Shown here one piece after another: positions 47,224 through 59,356 of a stretch of DNA of 64,000 nucleotides. The first letter of the stretch is position 1; each line of letters starts with the position of its first letter. This DNA comes from Beta vulgaris subsp. vulgaris. Taxonomy: Eukaryota > Streptophyta > Magnoliopsida > Caryophyllales > Amaranthaceae. The DNA is taken from the NCBI RefSeq assembly GCF_026745355.1, contig NC_079205.1:50559072-50623071 (forward strand). Reading direction: 5' to 3'. The position numbers were made by a program, and so were the translations under genes. The notes beneath the pieces were generated by a model. That model did not search any database. It worked only from the letters and a program-made list of their open reading frames with translations, and had not been told where the DNA came from.

Positions 47224-48323
47224 CTACCTCAGTTTCGTTTTAAACGCAACAATTGGAGTGGCACGTACTCCTAGTTGAAATTTCTTAAGGAGTAATTGAA
47301 AAAAAGAAGAGACATGTGATTAACAAAATGGTTGCCACTACCGAACACCAATTTCACCAGTAACACTACCAAAACCTGATCCATCGAGGCACCACCATCA
47401 CCGACTCCTACTGCCACCATCTGATCCAAAGAGGCACCACCACCACCGATACCACCATCTGATCCATCGAGGCACCATCTCCGCCAACACTACCACTACC
47501 ACTACCACGGAGGCACTACCACGAAGGCACTGCCACCACCACCACGACCTAGGCACTGCCACTACCACCAAAATGCCATCGCCGTCAAAATAATAGCAAC
47601 ACGACCAAAACCCACCACCAAACACCTGTTTCACCACTAACGCCACCAAAACTCACCAAACCCCAATTTACCAACACTACCAAAATACCAGTTTACCAAC
47701 ACCACCAAACCGCACAATACTCACCACCACCGGAATCCACCACCAAACCCCAATTTACCATTCGAAATCCCAAATCAACCAAAAAAAAGAATAGAAGAGA
47801 GGTAGAGAGATAGGTTTTCAAAGAGAGTGAAGGAGAGATCAGAATTCGAAGAGAGAGGGAGAGAGAGATCAGATCTCGAAGGAGGTTTCAGGATATGGAT
47901 GGAGCTAGTTCCTCCGTTATTTCAAATAGAGAGGGAAAGGGAGATAGTGGACGAACTTCAATACGAGGTTGGGACGAATTCCGGTAGATGACAATAGTGG
48001 GGACGAATTCTAACGGGTGGGCGTGAGAAGAAAGAAAGTGGTGGTGGGTGGGAATGAGGAGAGGGAAACCTAAGGTGGTGGAAGTGAGAAGAGAGAAACC
48101 TAAGGTGGTGGAAGTGAGGAGAGAGAAACTTAAGGGGGATGATGATGGACGTTTAGATGATCGATCATTAGGTATAACTAAGTGTGGTTTAATTTTTTAG
48201 TAAGGGTATTCTCGTAAATTCACACCGAAAAAACTTACCAAAAATAGAAATTTTGAAATTGTTGCATTTAATTTGAAACTTCTCAAAATGGAAATTGTTG
48301 CGTTTAAAACGAAACGGAGGTAG
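47224..48323. mobile_element. Long mariner-type element (1.1 kb) with trinucleotide-rich interior
   Basis: Termini CTACCTCAGTTTCGTTTTAA and TTAAAACGAAACGGAGGTAG, flanked by TA (47222-47223 and 48324-48325). The inner left part (47330-47760) is built of CACCACCA/ACTACCAC and CACCAAACCCCAATTTACCA repeats. The inner right part (47800-48150) has GAGAGAGA and AACCTAAGGTGGTGGAAGTG repeats. Composition changes abruptly at the termini, suggesting captured or expanded foreign sequence. Open frames here are low-complexity. There is no transposase. Confidence 0.75.
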
Positions 48324-48414
48324 TATATAAGATATAATATTAGGCTCCATTTCATTGATCATTTATAAATATGATTCACGCCTTGAGTGCCTTTTTCTTC
48401 GAGTTTTCTCTCAA

Positions 48415-48813
48415 TACTGGTAGCTTATCATGCATCTTAGGCATGGCAAGATCATCTGGTGAGAAAACTCAAGGTAGCAAATGTTGAAAAAATAAGGAGA
48501 AACCTAAGGGTCCGACATCGGATTCTCAAGCTCTTATAACTTTATCAATGGAGGAGATTATGGGGATTAAAGCTCAGAAATTTGGATTACGTATTGGAGA
48601 GATTCTAATGCCAAAATCTTCCCTAAATCAATAGAATAGCAATATGAGATTAGGCACACCTTCAATGTAAGTAGTTGCCTTATTGGCTTGTTTTGCAATC
48701 CTTTTAGGAGGGGTCCAATCAACCTAGTTGCTTTGTCTCCTTTCTGGATTGTGTAAGGTTGTAAATTGTTGGTTTTATTAATTTACTTAGTTACTTAGCA
48801 AAAAAAAAAAAGA
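48415..48813 (+). mobile_element. Internally deleted LINE derivative with poly-A
   Basis: A short frame resembling a LINE ORF1 start (MARSSGEKTQGSK, then stop, with LITLSMEEIMGIKAQKF further on). A 3' UTR similar to that of the LINE at 9430-9610 follows (GGGGTCCAA...CCTAGTTG...), ending in an A-run at 48801-48812. It looks like a LINE whose middle is missing. Target duplications were not identified. Confidence 0.5.
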
Positions 48814-49189
48814 TTTAAAGGTTTAGGTGATCAAATCAATAAGCATTTTTTTTTTCACGAGATAGAGAGCTAGTGAAACCTTAATCTACTCCACCTAACT
48901 GGCGCCTATACCACCAAAAGCAAGGGATCTTTTCTATTTCATTTTAGCCGACGTTATTATTTAACTGGTGCTCGTGGACCAATTAGAGGAGCAACACTCT
49001 CTCAGATCTTCAAAGTCGGCATACAACAGGGAAATCAAGCTACGAAGGTTGTATATGTAATCTCAGTTAAATCATTCATGTGTTTGATTATGTTTGCATT
49101 CCGATGATAGATGTTAGGAAATTGTTTCCTGAAATTCGACTATATATGCATCTATATGTTCCTACATCTATCATATATGTAGAAACTTC
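48814..49189. other. Short unassigned stretch
   Basis: Contains part of an open frame (49080-49286) with no clear domain until the copia homology begins at about 49190. Confidence 0.4.
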
Positions 49190-50110
49190 TTTTTGTGTTT
49201 CCCAACGTAAGTCTACTAGGGCCATCATTCTGTCAGCAATATATACTGATTTGCTTTTGATTGAAAGTTCTAAACAACTATTTTAGAATCAAAGAACCTA
49301 CAAGCTATAAAGATGCTTTGTAGCGTCAAGACTCCGAAAGTTGGTTTGAGCCCATGAAATTTGAAATGGATTCCATGTCTGAAAATTAAGTATGGGACTT
49401 GGTTTATTCTCCTAACGGGGTAAAACCCATTGGATGCAAATGGGTTTTAAAGTTGCAAACAGACAAGGATGCAAACATTATTGTTTCCAAAGCAAGTTTA
49501 GTGACGAAAGGTTTCAAGCAAATTCATGATATTGACTATGATGAGACATTCTCACCACTAGCCATTTTAGGATAATCCTTGTGATTGCTTCCTTTCATGA
49601 CTATATAATATGGCAGATGCATGTGAAAATTGCTTTCTTAAACGGGTTCATGACAGAGGATATGCACATGACACAACCTCAAGGTTTTGAAGATCTAGAA
49701 AATCTAGCGAGGTTGTGCAAGCTTAAGAAGTCCATTTATGGACTAAAGCAAGCATCAAGGAGTTGGAACCTCGGATTTGACAAGGCAATCAATAAACTTG
49801 GCTTTCTTAGAAATGAAGAGGAATCTTGTGTACACACAAAATTAAGTGGGAGTAGTATTACTTTTCTGATATTACTTCTCTGGTCTTGTATGTGGATGAC
49901 ATACTTCTCATTGGAAATGATTAAACCATGCTTGAGTCACTCAAGGAATGTCTTATATTAGAAATTGTTTCTTAATGAAAGATCTAGGAGAGGCATAGTA
50001 CACATTGGAAATAAAGATCTATAGAGGTAGATTGAAAAGGCTGATGGGACTTAGTTAAGAGACTTATATTAATAAGGTTCTTCTAAGACTTATTTGGTTT
50101 AGTGTTAAAT
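49190..50110 (+). pseudogene. Copia reverse-transcriptase (RVT_2) fragment
   Basis: Frames in succession show SQRKSTRAI (post-integrase linker) and EPTSYKDAL-like sequence near 49290. The RVT_2 core follows, with the clear 126-codon frame at 49581-49961: WQMHVKIAFLNGFMTEDMHM and LCKLKKSIYGLKQASRSWN. The catalytic YVDDILLIGND box is present at about 49888-49920 but in a shifted frame. Several stops and shifts are present. No LTRs were found nearby, so it is an orphan fragment. The IYGLKQASR and YVDD signatures make it copia rather than gypsy. Confidence 0.9.
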
Positions 50111-50389
50111 AAAATTTCCAAATAATTTGTGTTTTTTCATAAGTAAGTAATTTTGATAGCTCATAAACTTCAATACATCCTAAACCATCCAGTGTAAACT
50201 ACAAATCAACTAGGTTGGACCATAGTTAAAACAAAGAAGGTGAACAACTACTTACATTCTTATTTTACAATGATATAAACCAATTATAATCTGTACGACT
50301 GATAGCTTGTGGCATTACAGTTCCAATTCTTATTTTCTTTAACTCCTTAATCTGTCTCACTGTAAATATGATGCTTGGACTGTATTGAG

Positions 50390-51674
50390 ATTAGAAGCAC
50401 TTGTTTCTCCCTTGCCAAATATAGTACACCAGAGCAGCTATCCTTGCAAATAACACTTGCTTTTGAAATTTTGTTTTCCTATTATTTCTCACCCTTCTAA
50501 TGATATCATGTAAGTTTTCAGCTCTTACAGAGATATTTAGCCACACTTTCCGCTCAGTTAGACACTGCTTGCTGTATGGGCACTAGAAAAAAAGATGTTC
50601 ACGTGTCTCAGTGCTGCCTTGACATAACAGACACAGATCACTAGAACTCACCCCTATTCTTGCCAGCTTGGCTGTAGTATGTAGATTCTTCTATATTATT
50701 GCTAACCAAATTATAAATATGTGTTTAGGAATAGCAAGTCTATTCCAAATAGCCTTGTCCCAGTGCAGCATTGCTCTTTGACCTCTTAACTTATCATAGA
50801 CATCTTGTATGGAGTATTTAGATAAGGAACTAAGATCATTTTCAGTGAAATGAGCTTTCAATTGTTCCTTTGTCTGACAGATTCTAATCCAATACCAACT
50901 CCCTCCTAACTTGGGTATGTAGTTCCACCATTCCTCCCCTCTAATGTAAACAGAATGCACCCATTTTATCCATATATTGTCCTTCTTAGAGGCAATGGCC
51001 TACATATACTTCCCCAAGCAAGCTATATTCCATATTCTTACATCTCTAAACCCTAATCCTCCACTACTTTTACTCCAACACAAATCCTCCCATGCCACTG
51101 CTCCTGATTTCTGGGTGAATGACTAGCCACTCCACAGAAATGTTTTACACACCTTAACTACTACGTTCAAAACACTCATTGGAATCGCAAAGACTTGTGC
51201 CGATACCTATGCAAGCTCATCAAAATGTAGCTAAAAAGTTGTGTTCTGGCACTAGTACTGTAAGATAGATTTCTTGTACTCCATATTCTAATTCTTGCTA
51301 CCATCTTCTCAACTATACATTCTCATTGAGCTTGAATAATTCTTGTAGAGCAGATTGGTACACCTATGTACCTGAAAAGCAGTGAGCTTCTTATGAATCC
51401 TTATGCATCTACTACTCTTTGTACTTTCTCTTCATTCATCCCACAAGTGTAAATTGCATATTTGCTAATATTAGCTTGCAAGCCTAAAGTTTCAGAGAAT
51501 AACTTAAATGCTCTCAGCATTAAGTATACGGAAGCAAATTCTCCTTTACTAGACAATATAAGATCATTTTTAAAGCAAATGTGTGTTAGTTTCACCTCTA
51601 CACATCTTGGATGAAACTTAAACTGTTCTAGTTCACTAATTTTGTAGAGAATCCTTGAGAGATACACCATGCAT
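50390..51674 (-). pseudogene. LINE (L1-type) ORF2 C-terminal part
   Basis: Minus strand, from right to left. The end of the RT domain (51401-51670) reads MVYLSRILYKISE... HPRCVEVKLTHICFKNDLIL, where the catalytic F/Y-ADD has become FKND. A decayed stretch follows. The zf-RVT region (50691-50960) reads SWYWIRICQTKEQLKAHF and HWDKAIWNRLAIPKHIFIIW, followed by a Cys/His pattern and ARIAALVYYIWQG (about 50440). Its right edge coincides with the CACTA terminus at 51675, so the CACTA interrupts or truncates it. The LINE is dead by sequence. Confidence 0.85.
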
Positions 51675-52230
51675 CACTACAAGAATAACCCTCATCAACG
51701 ACGGGAAATCCTGTTGTTAATGATCAGTTTCTCGTCGCAAAAGCCTTTTATGACGAGATTTCCGTACGGTCGTCCGCGGTCGCAAAAGGATCCGTCGCAA
51801 AAAACATTACGACCAGTTTGGATGAGCCGTCGTCATTGATATTTTACGACGAGGTGAGAAACTCGTCGCAAGTAGTCTTGTACCTACGACGAGATTAGCC
51901 GTCGCAATTCAATATTTGAAAATTCGAATGATTCTTTTTACGACTAGATTTTCTCGTCGTAAATCTCATTTTTGAAAGGTATTGTTGACCTAAATATGAC
52001 TAATTTTCGGTCGCAATTATACTCTTGGAACTATTTCATTACACCACTAACGACCATATTTCTTATCGCAATTCTTTTTCATGCACTTCTTACAACACAT
52101 TTTACGACCATAATTCTTGTTGGTGTTCTTTTATTAGATGATTTTTATAGCACCTTTTTATGAACGCATTTGTTTCGTTTTTTACCGGACCAAATTGTTA
52201 CATTTTGCGACCATTCTTGCTGTGCATTCA
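51675..52230. repeat. Subterminal repeats of the large CACTA
   Basis: Many CGTCGCAA / TTACGACGAG-type decamers in both orientations over 550 bp, the typical transposase-binding zone. They become degenerate past about 52000. Confidence 0.85.
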
Positions 52231-53343
52231 CTATATTTACCTGTAAACCATATACCACTCATTCCGAATATCGTGATAAAACATAATTCATAAGTACATA
52301 GATGTCCAAACACAAGTACCAATAACAAAAGTATCTACAATCTTAGCCAACGGTTCAATACGATAAAAAAGTCTAGAGAATCTCTCAAAAGTTTCACAAG
52401 CTAAAAAAACCATAACCATTAGTTCTTCCACATTGTAGATAATGTCAGAACCCGCAATGTTAGTCCATATCATTCCAACTCAAGCTTCACGTAAGGATCT
52501 CCTCCACATGTCATTGCTACTATTAGTTTTGCCCAATCACGAGTTGCCTCGCTGCTAAGCCCCTAAAACAAAAGGTAACAAATTATAAATTACAATGTAT
52601 AAATTTTTAACAAACTAACATGTGTGAATCAAGACTGGATTATTATTATCTGGCTTGCCAAGCCATAAAATCCCCATTTGTTAAGTAGTTTGTCTCCTGG
52701 TTTAGACTAATCCCACTCATACTTTGCAGCGAGTATGATGTAAGCCTATCTTTCGGGCTTATAAAAGGAGTAGAAACATAACTCTTTATGTGCTCTAGAA
52801 ACTTCTTTGAGTTATACATGGAAGCATATTATTATTCCCATCAGCATGTCACTTTTTTTACATGATAGAAAAACAAGTCCTTAGTTAACTTTCCCATCAG
52901 CTTTTCATACAAATATATTATATGAAAAGCTGCATCAATTAACTTTCCTATATGGCAAAAACCAATATGATGTTAGAATGAATGTTTATGATAGTGGAAC
53001 CTTCATCATATACTGTGACAGCTGCCATGCTGTAATCCACTTGGAAAACCTAAGATTAAACCTTGGAAGAGCATGATTTAGCTTCATATATGCGTATGTG
53101 TGCATTTTATGTGTTTTGAAGATCTACATAGAATATTCAATTAGTCATTGTGGGAAAAACACCCATTAAACCAGCTACATTATACACAAAGCATACACAA
53201 CTCACAAGTCACAACAATGATGGTTTTTGAGCCTTTGGGGTTTTGATGTCAGAAACTAGTTACTTTGCTAGTATTATACTAGCCTAATTTTCTCATTCTT
53301 TTTAATATCAGCATCAAATCAGAGACATTTAATTCTTCAAAGG
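52231..53343 (-). other. 3' part of the CACTA gene region, one exon-like stretch
   Basis: Mostly AT-rich and non-coding. At 52484-52563 the minus strand reads, after a TTTTAG acceptor-like site, GLSSEATRDWAKLIVAMTCG to a stop, which looks like a terminal exon. I do not recognise it. It could be the last exon of the Transposase_24 gene or a captured piece. Confidence 0.35.
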
Positions 53344-55222
53344 TTAAAAATCATAGTCACCTGACACGTTATGCATAGCTTGGTCCCGACTATTAGTTCG
53401 TTGAGTATGAGCTTCCATTAACATGCTTAATTGTGCTGCCATATCATTCATCTTTTTGCCGTGGTCCTCCTTTATTTCATCTATTTTTTTGTTAAGATCA
53501 ACATTTTCTCGTTCCTTCTCTTGGATACGTGCCATAAGTTCAGCTCTACTTGGTAAAGACCCTCTTACATCCTTAGGTGTTACGCCAAGACCAAAGCAAA
53601 CAACGCTACCACGATCTTGTTCCCCAAAGCATTTTTCGACAACTTCAAAGTGTGATAGGGATGGATTCTCTTTCTCAACCTCAACTATCTCATTCTAAAA
53701 GAATAAAACACAAAAAAGAAAAGTTTATTATGAGCTCACATAAACATTATTTTGAACATTTTTAGAACATTTGTGAAAATATTACATACATATTTGCCAT
53801 CCTCGTCTTCATCTAAATTTCCAGATTTCCTTTTCCTTGTCCTCTTAAAAACAGCTGATATTGGAGGCGGTTCCTTGCCTTCTTTACCTCCCTTAATATA
53901 AAATAATCAAACCATCAAAGGAGCATTATATAAAAAAAGACTATAAATTAAAAATCTTACCATATCATCCCAAATTACTTGTCTGAATGGCATGCTACCA
54001 GTGCGATGAGGCATTGTTAAATGTCCTCTGTTTCCGGAATTTCTAGAACTAACTTTCTACAACCACAAAGTATATGTTAGTAATTAAACCTCTATTAAGG
54101 AAAAGAGTTGTTAATCATTACAAAAATGACATACTAAAATGCTAAATTAAGAAAATGACATACTTTGAAATTGGAACTTGTAAAATGCTCTTTCACCAAC
54201 CACTCCCAATCCTCCTTTGTTAGATCATTTGGCGTTTCTTTTAATGCATATTTCGTACCACCTTTTTTGATTATTGAATTCTGCATCAAGATCCCTCTCC
54301 AATTTTGCCACAATCTTTTCAAATGGCAGAGGGTTGTTGTACGGTCCAACTCAAAGCCATTTCCTGCAAATTTTTCTGCAAAATAAAAAATTTGGAACAC
54401 AAATTAATGAAAACAAAGTTGTGTATGCAATTACGGTGTATGCGATATAAAGGTCAAGTTAGCATTACCACAACTAATTTCCACATATGCTCCTTTGCAC
54501 TATCATCTATCTCGTTCCATGAATGCACTCTAACTGGACAAATTAAGCGATCTCGAATAATTTTGCCCATGTGCCTTGTCATTTCCTTATGGTTGTCTCC
54601 AACTGGACCACTTTTATAAAAATTTACCTCTAATTTCTCACCTTCTTTAAGATTTCCCACTTTCTTGCACTTGTTAACACCCCTCGGCTTTGCATCCGGT
54701 CTCCTATTTCTCTTCCTAACCGTAGGGTGGATACTTCCATAAAGCAACAAAAAATCATTAATGGGAATAAAGAATTAAAGCTTGAATTATAACAATATGT
54801 TCAAAGTTAATTTCATACCTTCCTCCTGGATCCTCGGTGCATCTCGTGAAGAACTTTGATCAAGAAACTTACTAATTGCATCATTATTGATGGATCTTTG
54901 TAAGAAATCATCACGGTCTATCTCCTCATCAAGAGATAAAGTTGAAGGAACGGAAGTAAGCTCCTTTTCCTTCCTCATTAGTAGTCCGTTGGTTCATTTG
55001 GCTTGCATTAGTTACATTTAAATTTGAAGGTAAGGAAGTAACATGTACATGGTTTGTGAGCCTAGGGGAAGTAACTGTTTCACCTAAAGTGGACGAAGAA
55101 GGGGGTTTTGCATTCACACTCGAAAATAATGTAGCTTTTAGTCCTTTGCCACGGTTTCTACCATGTATTCTAGGTGCCAGAAACATGTTCTTCTTCCCAC
55201 CTGGTGTCATTATGACATACAA
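53344..55222 (-). pseudogene. CACTA Transposase_24 (Ptta/En/Spm) gene
   Basis: The second gene of the large CACTA, minus strand, in several exons. The start is at 55222 (MYVIM...) or 55210 (MTPGGKKNMFLAPR). An acidic Ser-rich linker is at 54787-54978. The Transposase_24 domain spans 54134-54750 (GPVGDNHKEMTRHMGKIIRD; DSAKEHMWKLVV; NDLTKEDWEWLVKEHFTS). The conserved MPHRTGSMPFRQVIWDDM block is at about 53960-54020. FGLGVTPKDVRG (about 53580) and a C-terminal coiled coil (MARIQEKERENVDLNKKIDE) end at 53344. A frameshift separates 55222-54929 from 54978-54787. Most exons are open, so decay is modest compared with the other CACTA. Confidence 0.8.
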
Positions 55223-55439
55223 GAAAGCTTAACCTGTCCATGTATTACTTTTGGTTAGTGGCATGTCAAGAGATAAAGTTCGGGATCACAACCGGATCCA
55301 AGATTTAAAACCATAGTCCAAACAACAAAATGAATCCAAAAAATAGACCAAAAACAATAGTCCAAGTCTTTCCTTACTTTATTGAGTTCCCTCTCAAGTC
55401 ACACTGAAATCTGTTTTTCATTTTATTAGTATTGATTTG

Positions 55440-56237
55440 GAATCTTGTGTATATGTGTTAACTGGTTTTTGGTGTTTCTTTATCCTAATATCTACTGCAG
55501 GGATTTGTAATTTCAGATTGAGAAGGCATTGATAGACTTTGTGAGCCTCAAGGTGCAGGCTATCGTTTCTGCAGTTCAGCTGCTGTTAGTGCAGACTATC
55601 CTAAGATAGTATCTAATGACTAGAGCTATCCTCTTCTGCAGGTACAACAGTATCAAGAGGCCTCAGACCACTTTTCCATCATCATATGTTGGTCTGCCAA
55701 AAGTCAAAGGTGCAACCGATCCTTCACCAGGACCTAAGACATATAGCATCAATAAGGGAAACAAACTTGAACCTGACATTCTTGTTCCTCAATCTGCACA
55801 TCGCGATCCTGTATCCCCGTGCCATCAAACTCTTACCCCCCTATCAGGACATGCATTTGACAGTGGTGTTTAGACCAGCTATGGTGCTGTGTTCCAGCCC
55901 ATGTTCAGCCTACCACACACAGATCAAAAAGCAAGAAGATGAAACTCAACATTGCAAAACAAGGAGTCTCCTTTGCTGACAAGCCCTCCACTACATTCTA
56001 ACCCAGGGACTCATAGTGCTACTCAAGGATGTGGTGAACCAAAGGTTGAGCCTGTAACTAAAGAATCAGTTGAGCAACATGGGTGCAGCAGTTCACATGT
56101 TGTGGATCCAAGTGGCAGTAGCACTCATTGTAACGATTTTGGTAGTCAGCATAAGATCAATGCTCATGGAAGTGCATCCGAGACGACTGATGTTAATGCT
56201 CCAGATCTCCAGATTTGTGCCAACCATTTAAAAAATT
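55440..56237 (+). pseudogene. Captured host-gene fragment, unidentified
   Basis: Unlike the surrounding AT-rich minus-strand CACTA DNA, this plus-strand block has balanced composition and long open stretches. They are 55616-55873 (YNSIKRPQTTFPSSY... SPGPKTYSINKGN), an overlapping frame 55686-55979, and 55952-56239 (SPLLTSPPLHSNPG... ending QICANHLKN). Acceptor-like TTTCAG and CTGCAG sites precede the open parts. I do not recognise the protein; the Ser/Pro/Gln-rich style suits a plant regulatory protein. The frames change between blocks, so it is probably exons plus indels of a captured gene. Confidence 0.45.
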
Positions 56238-56817
56238 AAGAAAATATTTTGGTTTCTTAGCCTTATTTTGGTCCTTGACAATCAAAAACTCGTATGTATC
56301 AACTGATATTTCCTATAGGCATGCATAGCAAATGATTTTGCAGGGACTCCTCTTATTTGATTCCATTATTCAATCTTAACAATGATGTCAGCTAATGGAA
56401 ATCATTGTTACAATTTACTAGTAAAATTCTTTTCTATCTAAAACAACCTATCTTGGAGTCCAAAAGCACCGAAACTTCTGAAATAAGAAATGTCACTTAT
56501 TGACATCTCAATCTCGGGCACTAAACTTCAACTCAAAAACACATTAGGTAAATCAAATGCAGACCCCCCCCAGACATAGACTTATTAATCTGTATTTGCA
56601 ATACTTCCCTGCTAATGTCCAACAAATTGATCATCACCATTAAACAACTACACTCATTACCACATACATGAAAACGATACTTCTAAGAGCCGAAATCGTA
56701 TAAAAGACCAAAATGCAGATTTGTCCTACATTTTAATAAGTTACTTACAAGAGGGATGCAAACTACCATATCTTACAATTTAAATTTTTTAACAAACTAA
56801 CATATACCTTTGGATGA

Positions 56818-57030
56818 TTGCAAAGCTTCTTGAGCGCTGTAATATATGCTAATACTTTCGATCGCTTTGTTACATCACTAATAACCCTTTTCACCTGATG
56901 ATATGAAAGAAAATAATAGTTATTTTTTTGCACCATTGCTGATGAAGTTGTGACAATAATTGACTATGTAGAGAAGGCTTACATTTTCAGATTGTATAAA
57001 ATGGTTGTACATATCTTCTAAAGTATAAAA
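56818..57030 (-). pseudogene. RAD54: Captured RAD54 exon fragments
   Basis: RAD54 is a SWI2/SNF2-family DNA translocase of homologous recombination. On the minus strand an exon ending LYNHFIQSEN at a GTAAG donor (56981-56982) is followed by an 86-bp intron. The exon 56818-56894 opens after AG, reads VKRVISDVTKRSKVLAYITA then LKKLCNHPK, and stops at a GTATATG donor. ALKKLCNHPK after LYNHFI is the RAD54 signature within the SNF2 core. The splice sites are intact and the frame is open across the intron. Upstream, a ~36-bp local duplication repeats the LYNHF codons. The rest of the ~900-residue gene is absent, so this is transposon-borne capture. Confidence 0.85.
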
Positions 57031-57289
57031 TGGTTGTACAGATCTTCTTAAATGAGGCTCAGAAGCCAGAAAATAATAATGTGACCATCAATTCAGGCAT
57101 TTTATGTACAGAACCACATAACAATAATTGACTAGCAAGAATATATTGTTCTATCCCCTGTGCAATCTATGTACTTCAATTTCACGTGTAGTGCAACTAT
57201 AATCACATATCAAGCAGTAGCACATTAAAATTTAAAAAGACGGAATTGGTTCATGAAGTTCAGAAGATTGCAAAAGACAGAAGGTTTCT

Positions 57290-57860
57290 TGTGCACTCGC
57301 TACCATATTAGTTTGCACACACACACCCTCCTACAACCCTGCACACACACCCCCTCCTACAGCCCCTGCACACCCCCTCCTATAGCCCCTCCTACAGCCC
57401 CTGCACATACCCCTCCTCCTACAATTCCTGCACACACACACCCTCCTAAGCCCCTCCTACACCCTCTCCTATAGCCCTGCACACACACACCCTCCTACAG
57501 CCCCTGCACACCCCCTCCTACAACCCCTCCTACAGCCCCTCCTACACTCCCTGCACACACACCCCCTCCTACAGCCCCTACTACACCCCTCCTACAGCCC
57601 CTGCACACACACACCCTCCTAAAGCCCCTGCACACCCCCTCTACAGCCCCTCCTACACCCCCTGCACACACAACCCCTCCTACAGCCCCTGCTACACCCC
57701 CTCCTACAGCCCCCGCACACACACACCCTCCTACAGCCCCTGCACACACACACCCCTTTCCTGTAACCCCTACACACACCCCTTTCCGGAGCCCCTACAC
57801 ACACACACCCCTTTCCCGCAGCCCCTGTACACACTCCCCTGTACACACAACCCTTTACAT
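57290..57860. repeat. C-rich minisatellite (CCTCCTACAGCCCCTGCACAC)
   Basis: About 570 bp of CTCCTACAGCCCC and TGCACACACACCC blocks, longest period about 40-60 bp. The Cys/Gly-rich frames on the minus strand (57495-57873) are artefacts of the repeat. It lies between the captured RAD54 piece and the nested CACTA. Confidence 0.9.
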
Positions 57861-58689
57861 ATATACAATGCAAATATCAAATTATAAATGCAAGTGCAAG
57901 TGCTTATTAAATTCCATTGATTTACCAGATCATGAACACTAAAAATCTCAAAGTTGTGCCATTTTATTTTAGCAAGTAGTACTTTAAGCACCAATATATA
58001 GGCAAGAACTAATAAATTAGTTCAACATTAGCTCTTGTCAACTACTTCTAAGCAACAAACATAACCTTTCCAAACACTATCACTACAAGAAAAGATGATA
58101 TCACCGACCGCTAAAAACCGTCGCTGATACTCTAAAAATCGTCGCTAAACCATCAACGACGGCCAACCGTCGTTGAAATACAGTCGTTGCAAATATGGTC
58201 GCTGATTTGGGAATCAACGACCGCCAAGCCGTCGGTGAAGAAATCAACGACGGTTTTCTTACTTATCAGTGACAGTTTATTATACCAACATTGAGGATAC
58301 GCCAACGACCGTTTAGAGCTGTCGCTGAATCAACGACGGCTTTAAGCAGTCGGTAAATCAACGACGGCTTAAAGCAGTCGTTAAATCAACGACGGCTTAA
58401 AGCAGTCGTTAACCCTTTTAACATCTGCTTAAGGCGGTCGTTGATTATTCAAGCCTTTTATAAAGGTGAAGCTTTACAATTTGCATAAAGGAAGAACTTG
58501 AGAATAGAAAAGAATGAGGAATAACAATTGAATACTTAGTCAATTAGAGAATCCAACGCACTGAAATTATTTCAACCAAGAAGAAAAGGATGGAAGAACA
58601 AATTAATATCCCAAAGCAAAATTGTAAACAGAAAAAAATTTGCCATTCCACAATAATGGTCAGAGTACTTTGAAAACTAAATAACTAAT

Positions 58690-58935
58690 TTACACAAAAC
58701 TCCCTAAAAATCAGAAGCAAGATTGAAGATGAACACAAAGAAGTATGCTCTAACAACTAAAGCTTCAAAGTCACATTTCTTCAAATATTCTATATTCAAC
58801 TCTCGTAAGTCACTTCCCTTGATGGCTTGCTGCATCATCAGATAAATAACGGGCTCGTGTATGTATAACCTACCAAAGTTGAAATCACTCGATGAGTTTA
58901 TCGCAGAAGTCAAACCATCAATAAATTGCTAATAA
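58690..58935 (-). pseudogene. Captured exon, unrecognised
   Basis: After a TTTATTAG acceptor-like site at about 58936 the minus strand is open: FIDGLTSAINSSSDFNFGRL, then MMQQAIKGSDLRELNIEYLK, ending NLASDF-stop at 58704. The regular amino-acid composition looks genuinely coding. I cannot assign the family. It lies downstream of the E1 beta exons in the same orientation, so a chimeric transcript could end here. Confidence 0.45.
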
Positions 58936-59356
58936 ATCACATTCAAGCGTAACCACAACAAAAAAGTGTTCCTTGAGGGAACATGATGATTCTTTGAAAG
59001 CCCTGTATTCAAGTCACTTCACATCATTCCTAATTTTCTAGATCTGATGGTTCAAAAAATCTGTCATCTTTTTTGATCGCAAATTAGTATATTTGCTCGC
59101 TACACATGCAGGTAAACTATACTTGCAGGAGACCTGCAAATATACTTCAAGAATTAACATTCACACCCGCGGTAGTGATATCTCACAAACTTACCTAACG
59201 GGAGCATCTCCATTTCTTGCCTTGGATGCAGTTATAGAATCAATTGCTTCTTTCTGAAATGTGACTTGGAGCATCTCCATCTTATAAAAATAAGATGAAA
59301 GAATATAAAAAACAGTGTATTAAACTGAAGGGAAATCAGTTATAAAAATAACGCAC

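Noticed and set aside
47398..47649. 83-codon Trp/Val/Gly-rich minus-strand frame
   Set aside because: Arises from CCACCA trinucleotide repeats inside the mariner-type element.
57495..57873. Overlapping Cys/Gly-rich minus-strand frames resembling metallothionein-like or keratin-associated proteins
   Set aside because: They simply translate the CCTCCTACAGCCCC repeat; several overlapping frames are equally open.
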